Shown here: positions 38,257 through 46,807 of the stretch, piece after piece
Layout of the letters: each line of letters starts with the position of its first letter
Position numbering within the stretch: position 1 is the first letter of the stretch
Source: Actinacidiphila sp. DG2A-62
Lineage (GTDB): Bacteria; Actinomycetota; Actinomycetes; Streptomycetales; Streptomycetaceae
Assembly: GCF_035825295.1 (NCBI RefSeq)
Contig: NZ_JAYMGI010000002.1
Coordinates: forward strand, 6,772,001-6,836,000
Reading direction: 5' to 3'
DNA length: 64,000 nt
Made by a program: the position numbers and the translations under genes
Notes under the pieces: model-generated
Told to the model about the DNA's origin: nothing
The model's input: the letters and a program-made list of their open reading frames with translations, nothing else
Database searches by the model: none

Positions 38257-40701
38257 CTACGCGGGGGCGGCCACCGCGGCGATGGGCTTGGCGAGGGGGA
38301 CTCCGGAGCCGTCGCGGCGGGGGTCCTTGGGGGGGAGGTCCGCGGGGGAGCCGCTGGCGGTCGCCGCGCGGGCGGGGGCCGCGCCGGCCCAGGCGAAGAG
38401 CAGCCCGGTCTCGCCGCGCAGGAAGCGCTGGCAGCGGACGCCGCCGGTGGCCCGCCCCTTGCGCGGGTACTGCTCGAAGGGCGTGAGCTTGGCCGTGCCC
38501 TCGGCGGAGCCGTCGAGCGTGCCGTCGGCGCGGGCGACGGTGAAGACCACCGCGTCGCCCGCCGGGTCCACCGCGGTGAAGGAGATCACCCGCGCCCCGT
38601 CGGCCAGCTTGATGCCGGCCATGCCGCCCGCCGGGCGGCCCTGCGGCCGCACCTGCGAGGCGGGGTAGCGCAGCAGTTGCGCGTCGTCGGTGATGAAGAC
38701 CAGGTCCTCCTCGCCGGTTCGCAGCTCCACCGCGCCGACCACCTCGTCGCCCTCCTTGAGGGTGATGACCTCCAGGTCGTCCTTGTTCGCCGGGTAGTCG
38801 GGCACCACCCGCTTGACCACGCCCTGCCGGGTGCCGAGCGCGAGGCCCGGCGAGGACTCGTCCAGCGTGGTCAGGCACAGCACCCGCTCGCCGTCCTCCA
38901 GCGACAGGAACTCCGTCAGCGGCGCGCCGCCCGCGAGCGTGGTCGCGCCGCCGCTCTCCGGCAGGATCGGCAGGTCGATCACGGTGAGCCGCAGCAGCCG
39001 GCCGGTGGAAGTCACCACGCCGATGTCGGCGCGCGCGGTGGTCGGCACCGCGGAGACGATCACGTCGTGCTTGGCGCGCTTGCCGCCCTCGCCGACCGCG
39101 TCTCCGGTGGCGGTGCGGGCCAGCAGGCCGGTGGAGGACAGCAGCACCCGGCACGGGTCGTCGGCGACCTCCAGCGGCACCGCCGCGACCGGCGTCGCCC
39201 CCGCCTCCAGCAGCAGGGTGCGGCGCTCGGTGCCGTACTGCTTGGCCACCGCGGCCAGCTCCGCCGAGACCAGCTTGCGCAGCTCCGCGTCCGACTCCAG
39301 GATGCGGGTCAGCTCGACGATCTCCGCGTTGAGCCGGTCGCGCTCGGACTCCAGCTCGATCCGGTCGAAGCGGGTCAGCCGGCGCAGCGGCGTGTCCAGG
39401 ATGTACTGCGTCTGCACCTCGGACAGGCCGAAGCGCTCCATCAGGCGCTCCTTGGCCTGCGCGGCGTTCTCGCTGGCCCGGATGATGGCGATGACCTCGT
39501 CGATGTCGACGAGCGCGATCAGCAGGCCGTCGACCAGGTGCAGCCGGTCCCGGCGCTTGGTGCGGCGGAACTCGCTGCGCCGGCGCACCACGTCGAAGCG
39601 GTGGTCGACGTAGACCTCCAGCAGCTCCTTCAGGCCCAGGGTGAGCGGCTGGCCGTCCACCAGCGCCACGTTGTTGATGCCGAAGGACTCCTCCATCGGC
39701 GTCAGCTTGTAGAGCTGCTCCAGCACGGCCTCGGGGTTGAAGCCGTTCTTGATCTCGATGACCAGCCGCAGACCGTGCTCGCGGTCGGTGAGGTCCTTGA
39801 CGTCGGCGATGCCCTGGAGCTTCTTCGCCCCGACCATGTCCTTGATCTTGGCGATGACCTTCTCGGGCCCGACGTTGAACGGCAGTTCGGTGACCACCAG
39901 GCCCTTGCGGCGGGGGGTGACGTCCTCGATCCGCGCGGTGGCGCGGATGCGGAAGGTGCCACGGCCGGTCTCGTACGCGTCGCGGATGCCGGACAGTCCG
40001 ATGATCCGGCCGCCGGTGGGCAGGTCGGGGCCCGGGACGTAGCGCATCAGCGTGTCCAGGTCGGCGCCCGGGTGCTTGATCAGGTGGCGCGCGGCGGCGA
40101 TGACCTCGCCCAGGTTGTGCGGCGGCATGTTGGTCGCCATGCCGACGGCGATGCCCGACGCGCCGTTCACCAGCAGGTTGGGGTAGGCGGCCGGGAGCAC
40201 GCCCGGCTCCTGCTCCTGGCCGTCGTAGTTGGGCGTGAAGTCGACGGTGTCCTCGTCGATCGACTCCACCATCAGCTGCGCGGGCCCCGACATCCGGGCC
40301 TCGGTGTAGCGCATGGCGGCCGGCATGTCGTCCAGCGAGCCGAAGTTGCCGTGCCCGTCCACCAGCGGCAGCCGCATTGAGAACGGCTGCGCCATGCGGA
40401 CCATCGCGTCGTAGATGGACGCGTCGCCGTGCGGGTGCAGCTTGCCCATCACCTCGCCGACCACGCGGGCGCACTTGACGAAGCCGCGCTCGGGGCGCAG
40501 GCCCATCTCGTTCATCTGATAGACGATGCGGCGGTGCACCGGCTTCATGCCGTCCCGGGCGTCGGGCAGCGCGCGGGAGTAGATCACCGAGTACGCGTAC
40601 TCAAGGTAGGAGCCCTGCATCTCGTCCACGACGTCGATGTCGAGGATGCGCTCCTCGAAATCGTCGTCGGGCGGCGGGGTCTTCGTGGTACGGCGGGCCA
40701 T
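38257..40701 (-). CDS. parC: DNA topoisomerase IV subunit A (ParC)
   Basis: The DNA-cleaving subunit of topoisomerase IV. The 814-aa protein starts MARRTTKTPPPDDDFEERILDIDV-like (ATG 40701, AAGGAG 10 nt upstream). The quinolone-resistance-type region reads HPHGDASIYDAMVRMAQPF; the active-site Tyr132 is in AMRYTEARM. Beta-pinwheel repeats fill the C-terminal third. It lies 11 kb from its partner gene parE, on the other strand, and diverges from the M16 peptidase operon. Confidence 0.95.
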   Translation of the reverse strand: MARRTTKTPPPDDDFEERILDIDVVDEMQGSYLEYAYSVIYSRALPDARDGMKPVHRRIVYQMNEMGLRPERGFVKCARVVGEVMGKLHPHGDASIYDAMVRMAQPFSMRLPLVDGHGNFGSLDDMPAAMRYTEARMSGPAQLMVESIDEDTVDFTPNYDGQEQEPGVLPAAYPNLLVNGASGIAVGMATNMPPHNLGEVIAAARHLIKHPGADLDTLMRYVPGPDLPTGGRIIGLSGIRDAYETGRGTFRIRATARIEDVTPRRKGLVVTELPFNVGPEKVIAKIKDMVGAKKLQGIADVKDLTDREHGLRLVIEIKNGFNPEAVLEQLYKLTPMEESFGINNVALVDGQPLTLGLKELLEVYVDHRFDVVRRRSEFRRTKRRDRLHLVDGLLIALVDIDEVIAIIRASENAAQAKERLMERFGLSEVQTQYILDTPLRRLTRFDRIELESERDRLNAEIVELTRILESDAELRKLVSAELAAVAKQYGTERRTLLLEAGATPVAAVPLEVADDPCRVLLSSTGLLARTATGDAVGEGGKRAKHDVIVSAVPTTARADIGVVTSTGRLLRLTVIDLPILPESGGATTLAGGAPLTEFLSLEDGERVLCLTTLDESSPGLALGTRQGVVKRVVPDYPANKDDLEVITLKEGDEVVGAVELRTGEEDLVFITDDAQLLRYPASQVRPQGRPAGGMAGIKLADGARVISFTAVDPAGDAVVFTVARADGTLDGSAEGTAKLTPFEQYPRKGRATGGVRCQRFLRGETGLLFAWAGAAPARAATASGSPADLPPKDPRRDGSGVPLAKPIAAVAAPA

Positions 40702-40847
40702 CTCGGCGTCGCTCCTTCGTCTGGACCTGGGCACACGTGTCGACCATTGTGGACCGCGGCACCGACACAGCGGACCGCGACCCGTCGGGAAGGCGCGGCG
40801 CCCGCGAGCCTCGCGCGGGAACTTCGCGCGGCGCGGGCACGCTTCCC

Positions 40848-40865
40848 TAGAGTGGCAGCACTCTA
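40848..40865. promoter_or_regulatory. inverted repeat over the M16 operon promoter
   Basis: TAGAGTggcagcACTCTA is a perfect 6-bp inverted repeat with a 6-bp spacer. Its left arm TAGAGT is also a good -10 (TAGRRT), so the repeat could be an operator or a 5'-end hairpin of the peptidase transcript. Confidence 0.45.
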
Positions 40866-40903
40866 CGCAGTCACGCAGCAGCGACCGGAAGGACAGCTTG
40901 CCC

Positions 40904-42349
40904 ATGGGTCACACGGCCACGCCGGAGGCACACTCCAGCGGCCTGACAGCCACCGAGCACCGCTTGGCGAACGGCCTGCGGGTGGTGCTCTCCGAGGACC
41001 ACCTCACCCCGGTCGCGGCCGTCTGCCTCTGGTACGACGTCGGTTCACGCCACGAGATCGAGGGGCGGACGGGCCTGGCCCACCTCTTCGAGCACCTGAT
41101 GTTCCAGGGCTCGGCCAACGTCCACGGCAACGGGCACTTCGAGCTCGTCCAGGGCGCGGGCGGCTCGCTCAACGGCACCACCAGCTTCGAGCGCACCAAC
41201 TACTTCGAGACCATGCCCGCCCACCAGGTCGAGCTGGCACTGTGGCTGGAGGCCGACCGGATGGGCAGCCTGCTCACCGCGCTGGACCTGGAGAGCCTGG
41301 ACAACCAGCGGGACGTGGTGAAGAACGAGCGCCGCCAGCGGTACGACAACGTGCCCTACGGCACCGCCTTCGAGCGGCTGACGGCGCTGGCCTACCCCGC
41401 GCCGCACCCCTACCACCACACGCCCATCGGCTCGATGGCGGACCTGGACGCGGCGTCGCTTGAGGACGCCCAGGCGTTCTTCCGCACCTATTACGCGCCG
41501 AACAACGCGGTGCTCGCGGTGGTCGGCGACATCGACCCGCGGCAGACGCTCGCCTGGGTCGAGAAGTACTTCGGCACCATTCCCGCGCACGACGGCAAGC
41601 CCGCGCCGCGCGACGGCTCGCTGCCGCCGGTGATGGGCGCCCAACTGCGCGAGGTGGTCGAGGAGGACGTGCCCTCGCGCGCCCTGATGGCCGCCTACCG
41701 GCTGCCGGAGGACGGCACCCGGGAGAGCGACGCGGCCGACCTGGCGCTGACGGTGCTCGGCGGCGGCGAGTCCTCCCGGCTGCACAACCGCCTGGTGCGC
41801 CGCGACCGCACCGCGGTGACGGCCGGCTTCGGCCTGCTGCGGCTGGCCGGCGCGCCCTCGCTGGGCTGGCTGGACGTCAAGGCGTCCAGCGGCGTCGAAC
41901 TGCCGGTCATCGAGGCCGCGGTGGACGAGGAGCTGGCCCGGTTCGCGCAGGAAGGGCCGACGGACGAGGAGATGGAGCGGGCCCAGGCGCAGTTGGAGCG
42001 CGAGTGGCTGGACCGGCTGGGCACCGTCGGTGGGCGCGCCGACGAACTGTGCCGGTACGCCGTGCTGTTCGGCGACCCGCAGCTCGCGCTGACCGCGGTG
42101 GACCGGGTGCTGTCGGTCACCGCGGCCGAGGTCAAGGCCGTCGCCGCGCAGCGGCTGCGCCCGGACAACCGGGCGGTGCTGGTCTACGAGCCGACCGGCG
42201 GCGCGGACAGCGCCGACGCGCAGGACGCGCAGGACGCGCAGGCCGAGCAGGGCGCGGACGAGGACAACGAGGCCGCCGCCGCGGCCCCCGCCGCCACCGA
42301 GCGGGCCGCCACCGTCGAGGACACCGTCGAGGAAGAGGGCCGGGCGTGA
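40904..42349 (+). CDS. M16 zinc metallopeptidase, catalytic subunit
   Basis: A 481-aa insulinase/pitrilysin-family peptidase like the processing-peptidase beta subunit. The inverted zinc motif His60-Leu-Phe-Glu63-His64 (HLFEH) and distal Glu142 (KNERRQRYDN) are all present. A second M16 domain covers about 190-440. The C-terminus is acidic with DAQDAQDAQ repeats. GGAAGGA lies upstream of the ATG (a TTG two codons earlier is possible). Its stop overlaps the start of the second M16 gene (GTGA), so both are made together. Confidence 0.94.
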   Translation: MGHTATPEAHSSGLTATEHRLANGLRVVLSEDHLTPVAAVCLWYDVGSRHEIEGRTGLAHLFEHLMFQGSANVHGNGHFELVQGAGGSLNGTTSFERTNYFETMPAHQVELALWLEADRMGSLLTALDLESLDNQRDVVKNERRQRYDNVPYGTAFERLTALAYPAPHPYHHTPIGSMADLDAASLEDAQAFFRTYYAPNNAVLAVVGDIDPRQTLAWVEKYFGTIPAHDGKPAPRDGSLPPVMGAQLREVVEEDVPSRALMAAYRLPEDGTRESDAADLALTVLGGGESSRLHNRLVRRDRTAVTAGFGLLRLAGAPSLGWLDVKASSGVELPVIEAAVDEELARFAQEGPTDEEMERAQAQLEREWLDRLGTVGGRADELCRYAVLFGDPQLALTAVDRVLSVTAAEVKAVAAQRLRPDNRAVLVYEPTGGADSADAQDAQDAQAEQGADEDNEAAAAAPAATERAATVEDTVEEEGRA

Positions 42350-43731
42350 GCGAGACCGCCGCCGTCATGACGTTCCATCCGCAGCCGCAGGCCGGCGAGC
42401 CCAAGCCGTGGGCGTTCCCGGCCCCCGAGCGCAGCACCCTCGGCAACGGCCTGGCGCTGCTCACCTGCCACCGCCCCGGCCAGCAGGTGATCGCCGTCGA
42501 GGTGCTGCTGGACGCACCGCTGGACGCCGAGCCCGAGGGGCTGGACGGCGTCGGCACCATCATGGCCAGGGCGCTGTCGGAGGGCACCGACGAGCACACC
42601 GCCGAGGAGTTCGCGGCCGAGCTGGAGCGCTGCGGCGCGACGCTGGACGCGCACGCCGACCACCCCGGGGTCCGGGTCAGCCTCGAAGTGCCGGTCCGCC
42701 GGTTGGACAAGGCGCTCGGCCTGCTCGCCGAGGCGCTGCGGGCGCCCGCCTTCCCCGAGGACGAGGTCAAGCGGCTGGTCGCCAACCGGCTCGACGAGAT
42801 CCCGCACGAGCTGGCCAACCCGTCGCGGCGCGCCGCGATGGCGCTGTCCAAGGAGCTGTTCCCGGCCGAGCTGCGCTGCTCCCGCCCCCGCCAGGGCACC
42901 GAGCAGACCGTGCGCAATATCGACGCGGCCGCGGTGCGCGCCTTCTACGCCGCGCACGTCCGGCCGGCCACCGCCACCGCGGTGGTCGTGGGCGACCTGG
43001 CCGGGATCGACCTGCCCGCGCTGCTCGACGGCACGCTGGGCCGCTGGACCGGCACGCCCGGCACGCCGCGGCCGCGGCCGGCGATCACCGCGGACGACAC
43101 CTCCCGCGTGGTGATCGTGGACCGCCCGGGCTCGGTCCAGACCCAGGTGCTCGTCGGCCGCACCGGCGGCGACAAGCACGACCCGGTGTGGGCGGCGCAG
43201 GTCCTCGGCACCTACTGCCTGGGCGGCACCCTCACCTCCCGGCTCGACCGGGTGCTGCGCGAGGAGAAGGGCTACACCTACGGCGTGCGGGCCTTCGCCC
43301 AGGTGCTGCTGTCCAACGCGGACGGCACCGGCGCCGCGCTGCTCGGCATCAGCGGCTCGGTGGCCACCGAGGTCACCGGCCCGGCGCTGGCGGACGCCTG
43401 GCAGGTGATCCGCACGCTCGCCGCCGAAGGACTGACCGACGACGAGCGGGACGTCGCGGTGCAGAATCTGGTGGGCGTCGCGCCGCTGCGCTACGAGACG
43501 GCGGCAGCGGTCGCCGGCACCCTGCTGGACCAGGTCGAGCAGCAACTGCCCGACGACTTCCAGGCCGGGATGTACGCGCGGCTGGCCGCCACCGGAACCG
43601 TCGAGGCGACCGCGGCGGTGGTCAACGCCTTCCCGCTGGACCGTCTCGTGGTGGTGCTGGTCGGCGACGCGTCGAAGATCGCCGATCCGGTGCGGGAGCT
43701 GGGCATCGGCCCGGTCGCCGTCATCAGCTGA
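42346..43731 (+). CDS. M16 family protein lacking the zinc motif
   Basis: A 461-aa M16-fold protein (TLGNGLALLTCHRPGQQ, LSEGTDEHTAEEFAAELERCGATLDA, LREEKGYTYGVRAF). The position where the first gene has HxxEH reads IMARALSEG, without metal ligands, so it should be inactive alone. Paired active/inactive M16 subunits are known from mitochondrial processing peptidase and from bacterial pairs; a heterodimer is the natural inference. GTG 42346 overlaps the upstream stop by 4 nt. Confidence 0.92.
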   Translation: MSETAAVMTFHPQPQAGEPKPWAFPAPERSTLGNGLALLTCHRPGQQVIAVEVLLDAPLDAEPEGLDGVGTIMARALSEGTDEHTAEEFAAELERCGATLDAHADHPGVRVSLEVPVRRLDKALGLLAEALRAPAFPEDEVKRLVANRLDEIPHELANPSRRAAMALSKELFPAELRCSRPRQGTEQTVRNIDAAAVRAFYAAHVRPATATAVVVGDLAGIDLPALLDGTLGRWTGTPGTPRPRPAITADDTSRVVIVDRPGSVQTQVLVGRTGGDKHDPVWAAQVLGTYCLGGTLTSRLDRVLREEKGYTYGVRAFAQVLLSNADGTGAALLGISGSVATEVTGPALADAWQVIRTLAAEGLTDDERDVAVQNLVGVAPLRYETAAAVAGTLLDQVEQQLPDDFQAGMYARLAATGTVEATAAVVNAFPLDRLVVVLVGDASKIADPVRELGIGPVAVIS

Positions 43732-43814
43732 CCGGCGCGCGCCGCGCCGCTCGGACCGCTCGGACCGCTCGCACCGCGGCGCTTGCACCGCCCTCGCGGT
43801 GACGCGTCCCCCGG

Positions 43815-43843
43815 ACCCCGGTCGCCCGCACGGCGGCCGGGGT
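43815..43843 (+). terminator. M16 operon terminator
   Basis: A 12-bp stem (one T-G wobble): ACCCCGGTCGCC (43815-43826) with GGCGGCCGGGGT (43832-43843), 5-nt loop. Confidence 0.7.
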
Positions 43844-44004
43844 TCGGCGCGTCCACGGGCGCCCGGGGGCGTCCGAGAGTGTCCGAGGGGCGTCCGAGCG
43901 CCGGTTCCCCGCAGGCGTCGACTTGATGCCCAATATGCCGTTTTGGCCAGTTGTATGAGCCTGCGGAGGCGTGTGTGGCGTGCGCTACATATCGGCCGAT
44001 CTGT

Positions 44005-44034
44005 TTGGTGCGGGGCCGAACGCCCGGTTAGCGT
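44005..44034 (+). promoter_or_regulatory. promoter of the riboswitch-M23 transcript
   Basis: TTGGTG (44005-44010), 18 bp, TAGCGT (44029-44034), a good HrdB-type promoter. The start point would be near 44041, giving a leader of about 210 nt that contains the whole riboswitch. Confidence 0.6.
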
Positions 44035-44044
44035 CAACGCTCGT

Positions 44045-44232
44045 TGTCCTCGGGACAGCGGCGTCCGGTCCTCCGGGCGCACACCCGTACATCGCCGAGT
44101 CCCCGTCCAGGGGAGCCGGGGACCCACTTTCCCCGGGGTGAATCGGGAGGAGGTCCGCCACCGCGGCGGCCGCCCCCGTAGGAGACCTTCCTGCTCCGAA
44201 CCCGTCAGCTAACCCGGTAGGCGAGAAGGAAG
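44045..44232 (+). ncRNA. c-di-AMP (ydaO/yuaA) riboswitch
   Basis: The leader carries the conserved ydaO segments in order: GGGGAGCCGGGGACCCA (about 44111-44127), GGGGTGAATCGGG (about 44135-44147), and the 3' signature CCGAACCCGTCAGCTAACCC, GGTAGGCGAGAAGGAAGG. In Streptomyces this class sits before rpf and M23/NlpC cell-wall hydrolase genes and turns them off when c-di-AMP is high. The 5' limit is approximate. Confidence 0.9.
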
Positions 44233-44252
44233 GAAAGGAGTGACGCCTCCTC

Positions 44253-45140
44253 ATGGCGTTCCCCGTTCGTCCCGCCCTGCGCGGGAAGCACCGCAGGCCG
44301 CGCCGTGGCCGCACCACCGCCACCCTGGCCGGCGTCGCCGTCCTGACCGCCGCGGGCGCGTTCGGCGCCACCGCGATGGCCTCGCCGGGCGAGGCCGAGC
44401 CGGCCACCGCCCAGAGCACCGTCTTCACCCAGGCCGCCGACGTCCCCGGCTCGCTCGCCCAGACGCTGGCCGCGCAGGCCGACGCCCAGCACAAGGCCGC
44501 CGCCGAGAAGGCCGCGGCGAAGGCCAAGGCGGAGAAGGCCCGCAAGGCCGCCGCGGCGCGCAAGGCCGCGGCCGAGCGCAAGGCCGCCGCAGCGGCGAGG
44601 GCCAAGGCCGCCGCCGCGGCGAAGGCGCAGGCCGCCGCCCGGGCCAAGGCCGCCGCGGCGAAGGCCGCGGCCGCCCGCAGCACGCAGGCCACCGCCAGCC
44701 GTTCCACCGCCCGCACCTCGCTGAGCGCAAGCTCCGGCTACATGAAGCCGGTCGGCGACGCGCCCATCGGCACCGGCTACAAGGCGTCGGGCTCGATGTG
44801 GTCCAGCGGCTCGCACACCGGCGTCGACTTCCTGGTCGGCTCCGGCACGCCGGTGCACGCCGTCGCCGCGGGCACCGTGGTCTCGGCCGGCGCCGACGGC
44901 GCGTACGGCAACGACGTGATCATCCGGCACGCCGACGGCAAGTACACGCTCTACGGCCACCTCACCGAGCCGCTGGTCTCGGCCGGGCAGACGGTCACCG
45001 AGGGCCAGGAGATCGGCATCTCCGGCGCCACCGGCAACGTCACGGGACCGCACCTGCACTTCGAGGTGCGCACCACCCCCGACTACGGCTCGGACATCGA
45101 CCCGGTCGCCTACATGGCGTCCAAGGGCGTCACCATCTGA
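44253..45140 (+). CDS. secreted M23 endopeptidase (LytM-type cell-wall hydrolase)
   Basis: A 295-aa exported peptidase that should cleave peptidoglycan cross-links. A twin-Arg-rich N-region and hydrophobic core (TLAGVAVLTAAGAFGATAMA) form the signal peptide. Residues 70-145 are an Ala/Lys coiled coil (KAAAEKAAAKAKAEKARKAA). The M23 domain (about 165-290) has HTGVDF and HLHFEV with the zinc ligands. The c-di-AMP riboswitch in its leader ties expression to c-di-AMP level, fitting spore germination or growth control of wall turnover. Confidence 0.94.
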   Translation: MAFPVRPALRGKHRRPRRGRTTATLAGVAVLTAAGAFGATAMASPGEAEPATAQSTVFTQAADVPGSLAQTLAAQADAQHKAAAEKAAAKAKAEKARKAAAARKAAAERKAAAAARAKAAAAAKAQAAARAKAAAAKAAAARSTQATASRSTARTSLSASSGYMKPVGDAPIGTGYKASGSMWSSGSHTGVDFLVGSGTPVHAVAAGTVVSAGADGAYGNDVIIRHADGKYTLYGHLTEPLVSAGQTVTEGQEIGISGATGNVTGPHLHFEVRTTPDYGSDIDPVAYMASKGVTI

Positions 45141-45187
45141 CCCCGTCCGTCGCGTCCCACCCCGTTCCCCGAGAGCGGCCCGTCCCC

Positions 45188-45222
45188 CGAGAAGGCCCCG
45201 GCACCCCGCCGGGGCCTTCTCG
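45188..45222 (+). terminator. M23 gene terminator
   Basis: A perfect 15-bp stem, CGAGAAGGCCCCGGC with GCCGGGGCCTTCTCG, and a 5-nt ACCCC loop. Confidence 0.9.
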
Positions 45223-45354
45223 CAATGCGGGGATACTTTTCTTTTCCCCGACGTGCTGGAATGGAGTCCGGCACAATGCCGGAAGGAAAACCGGGCGGAT
45301 AAGGGGAGCAAGGGGTCTCGGTGATGGGCGATCGGCGGAATCGGGTGGGACGGA

Positions 45355-45408
45355 TCGACCGGGTCGACCGGATCGTTCGGATCGACCGCGTCGGCCGGAA
45401 TGACCGGC
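45355..45408. repeat. 9-bp tandem repeat, six units
   Basis: TCGACCGGG, TCGACCGGA, TCGTTCGGA, TCGACCGCG, TCGGCCGGA, ATGACCGGC in register, ending 16 bp before the GntR gene start. Its place and dyad-like core could make it an operator array or a slippage tract. Confidence 0.75.
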
Positions 45409-45424
45409 CGGATCTGCGGAACCG

Positions 45425-46111
45425 GTGGATTCACCGGTGAACGGGACGGACGGCGCGGGACGCCGCATCTCCGCCCAGGTGGTGTGCACCGCGATCCGCG
45501 ACGACATCGTGGCGGGGTTCTTCCCGCCGGGCGGCCGGCTGACCGAGGAGCAGCTGGCGCAGCGCTACGGCGTCTCGCGGGTGCCGGTGCGCGAGGCGCT
45601 GCGCACCCTGGAGTCCGAGGGGTTCGTCCGCACCCGCAGGCACGCCGGCGCCTCGGTCGCCGAGCCCAGCGAGCAGGAGGCGGACGACCTGCTGGAACTG
45701 CGCGCGCTGCTGGAGCCGCTGGGCGCCGCGCGGGCCGCGCAGCGGCGCACCGAGGCCCATCTGAAGGTGCTGCGCGGGCTGGTCAGGCTCGGCCAGGAGC
45801 GCGCGCCGCAGGGGGAGTCCGCCGACCTGGCCTCGCTGAGCGGCTGGTTCCACGAGACGCTCGCGCAGGCCAGCGGCAGTCCGACGCTCGCCGCGTCGCT
45901 GATCCAGCTGCGGCACAAGATCGCCTGGGTGTTCCAGGACGCGTCCCCGTCGCACCCCGCGCAGTCCTGGGAGGAGCACGCGGCGATCGTGGACGCGGTG
46001 GCGCGCGGCGACGCCGAGCGGGCCCGCCGGCTCGCGGCCGCCCATGCCGAACGCACCTCCGCGGTGAGCACCCCGAAACATCCCGTACACGCGGTGCGCC
46101 GCCGCGCTTAA
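45425..46111 (+). CDS. GntR family (FCD-type) transcriptional regulator
   Basis: A 228-aa regulator: winged helix (about 15-82, VVCTAIRDDIVAGFFPPGG, LAQRYGVSRVPVREALRTLESEGF) and an FCD ligand domain (about 88-215, LLELRALLEPLGAARAAQRR, EEHAAIVDAVARGDAERARRL). FCD regulators bind small organic acids. GTG 45425 was taken; GTG 45437 is an alternative. A 9-bp tandem array lies directly upstream and a repeat-dense spacer downstream. The target is unknown; it neighbours the HPr gene. Confidence 0.9.
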   Translation: MDSPVNGTDGAGRRISAQVVCTAIRDDIVAGFFPPGGRLTEEQLAQRYGVSRVPVREALRTLESEGFVRTRRHAGASVAEPSEQEADDLLELRALLEPLGAARAAQRRTEAHLKVLRGLVRLGQERAPQGESADLASLSGWFHETLAQASGSPTLAASLIQLRHKIAWVFQDASPSHPAQSWEEHAAIVDAVARGDAERARRLAAAHAERTSAVSTPKHPVHAVRRRA

Positions 46112-46422
46112 CAAACGCGCCGTATACAGGAGTACGGATATCGGGGCGCGCTATGCGGACTGATATCCGTGGCGCGGATTTCAGCGACGGCGCGGATAGC
46201 GCCGGAATTCCGTGTGCGGATATCCTCGCGGAGGAACGCCTCGCCGACGCGTACGCCTGCGCGCGAATACCCGTGCCCGAGAACAGGCGTGCGCGCATAC
46301 CGGTGCTCGCGCATATCCGTGCGTGCGAGACACTTCGCCCGAACACTTCGCCCGAACACCTCGTGCGCATCCGCGTGCGCGCATACGCCCGCGTGCGGAG
46401 ATCCGCGGCGGACGGACCGCGC
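46112..46422. repeat. repeat-dense spacer between GntR gene and ptsH
   Basis: This 311-bp spacer is full of degenerate copies of a motif like GCGCATATCCGTGCG: examples at about 46133 (TACGGATATCGGG), 46161 (TGATATCCGTG), 46216 (GCGGATATCCTCGCG), 46263 (GCGAATACCCGTGCC), 46293 (GCGCATACCGGTGC), 46310 (GCGCATATCCGTGCG), 46366 (GCGCATCCGCGTGCG) and 46380 (CGCATACGCCCGCGTG). It also has a perfect 13-bp direct repeat CACTTCGCCCGAA (46331-46343, 46344-46356). No gene is supported. Confidence 0.75.
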
Positions 46423-46704
46423 TCACACGGTCTCGGGAAGCTCCTCCAGCCCCTCGGCGACCAGCTTCGCCAGGCGGTCCAGCGCGGCGTCCGCGCCCTC
46501 GGCGTCCGAGGCGAGCACGACCTCCTCGCCGCCCCTGGCGCCCAGGCTCAGCACGGCCAGCATCGAGGCGGCGTTGACCGGGCCGCCGTCGGCCTTGGCG
46601 ATCGTGACGGGCACCCCGGCGGCGGTCGCCGCCCGGACGAAGATGGAGGCGGGGCGGGCGTGCAGGCCCTCCGCCCAGCCGACGGTGACGCGGCGCTCAG
46701 CCAT
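46423..46704 (-). CDS. ptsH: HPr, phosphocarrier of the PTS
   Basis: A 93-aa HPr protein that passes phosphate from enzyme I to sugar-specific EIIA proteins. The phosphorylated His15 is in GLHARPAS. The regulatory serine region (AASMLAVLSLGA, Ser47) is close to the usual Ser46 site, although HPr kinase is generally lacking in streptomycetes. The ATG follows GAAGGG. It diverges from the acetyltransferase gene, 103 bp apart. Confidence 0.96.
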   Translation of the reverse strand: MAERRVTVGWAEGLHARPASIFVRAATAAGVPVTIAKADGGPVNAASMLAVLSLGARGGEEVVLASDAEGADAALDRLAKLVAEGLEELPETV

Positions 46705-46807
46705 GGTGTTGCCCTTCGGGTCGGTGACGACGTGCTTCAGAGTGCCTCTCCGCGGGCCTCCCGCGCGAGTACGCCGCGCGAGCCCCGCCCCTGACTACGC
46801 TGGGGCC

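Larger units (their letters stand above)
43732..44252 (+). other. long leader/control region of the M23 peptidase gene
   Basis: About 520 bp without a coding gene: operon terminator (43815-43843), an unassigned segment with GGGCGTCCGAG repeats (about 43865-43905), a promoter (44005-44034), then the c-di-AMP riboswitch and a ribosome site. AAAGGAG (44234-44240) could be masked by CTCCT (44247-44251) in a 5-bp hairpin just before the ATG. Confidence 0.7.

Noticed and set aside
46108..46577. Small open frames in the GntR-ptsH spacer, some with repeated Arg/Tyr motifs
   Set aside because: They merely translate the DNA repeats, differ on each strand, lack ribosome sites and show no protein family.
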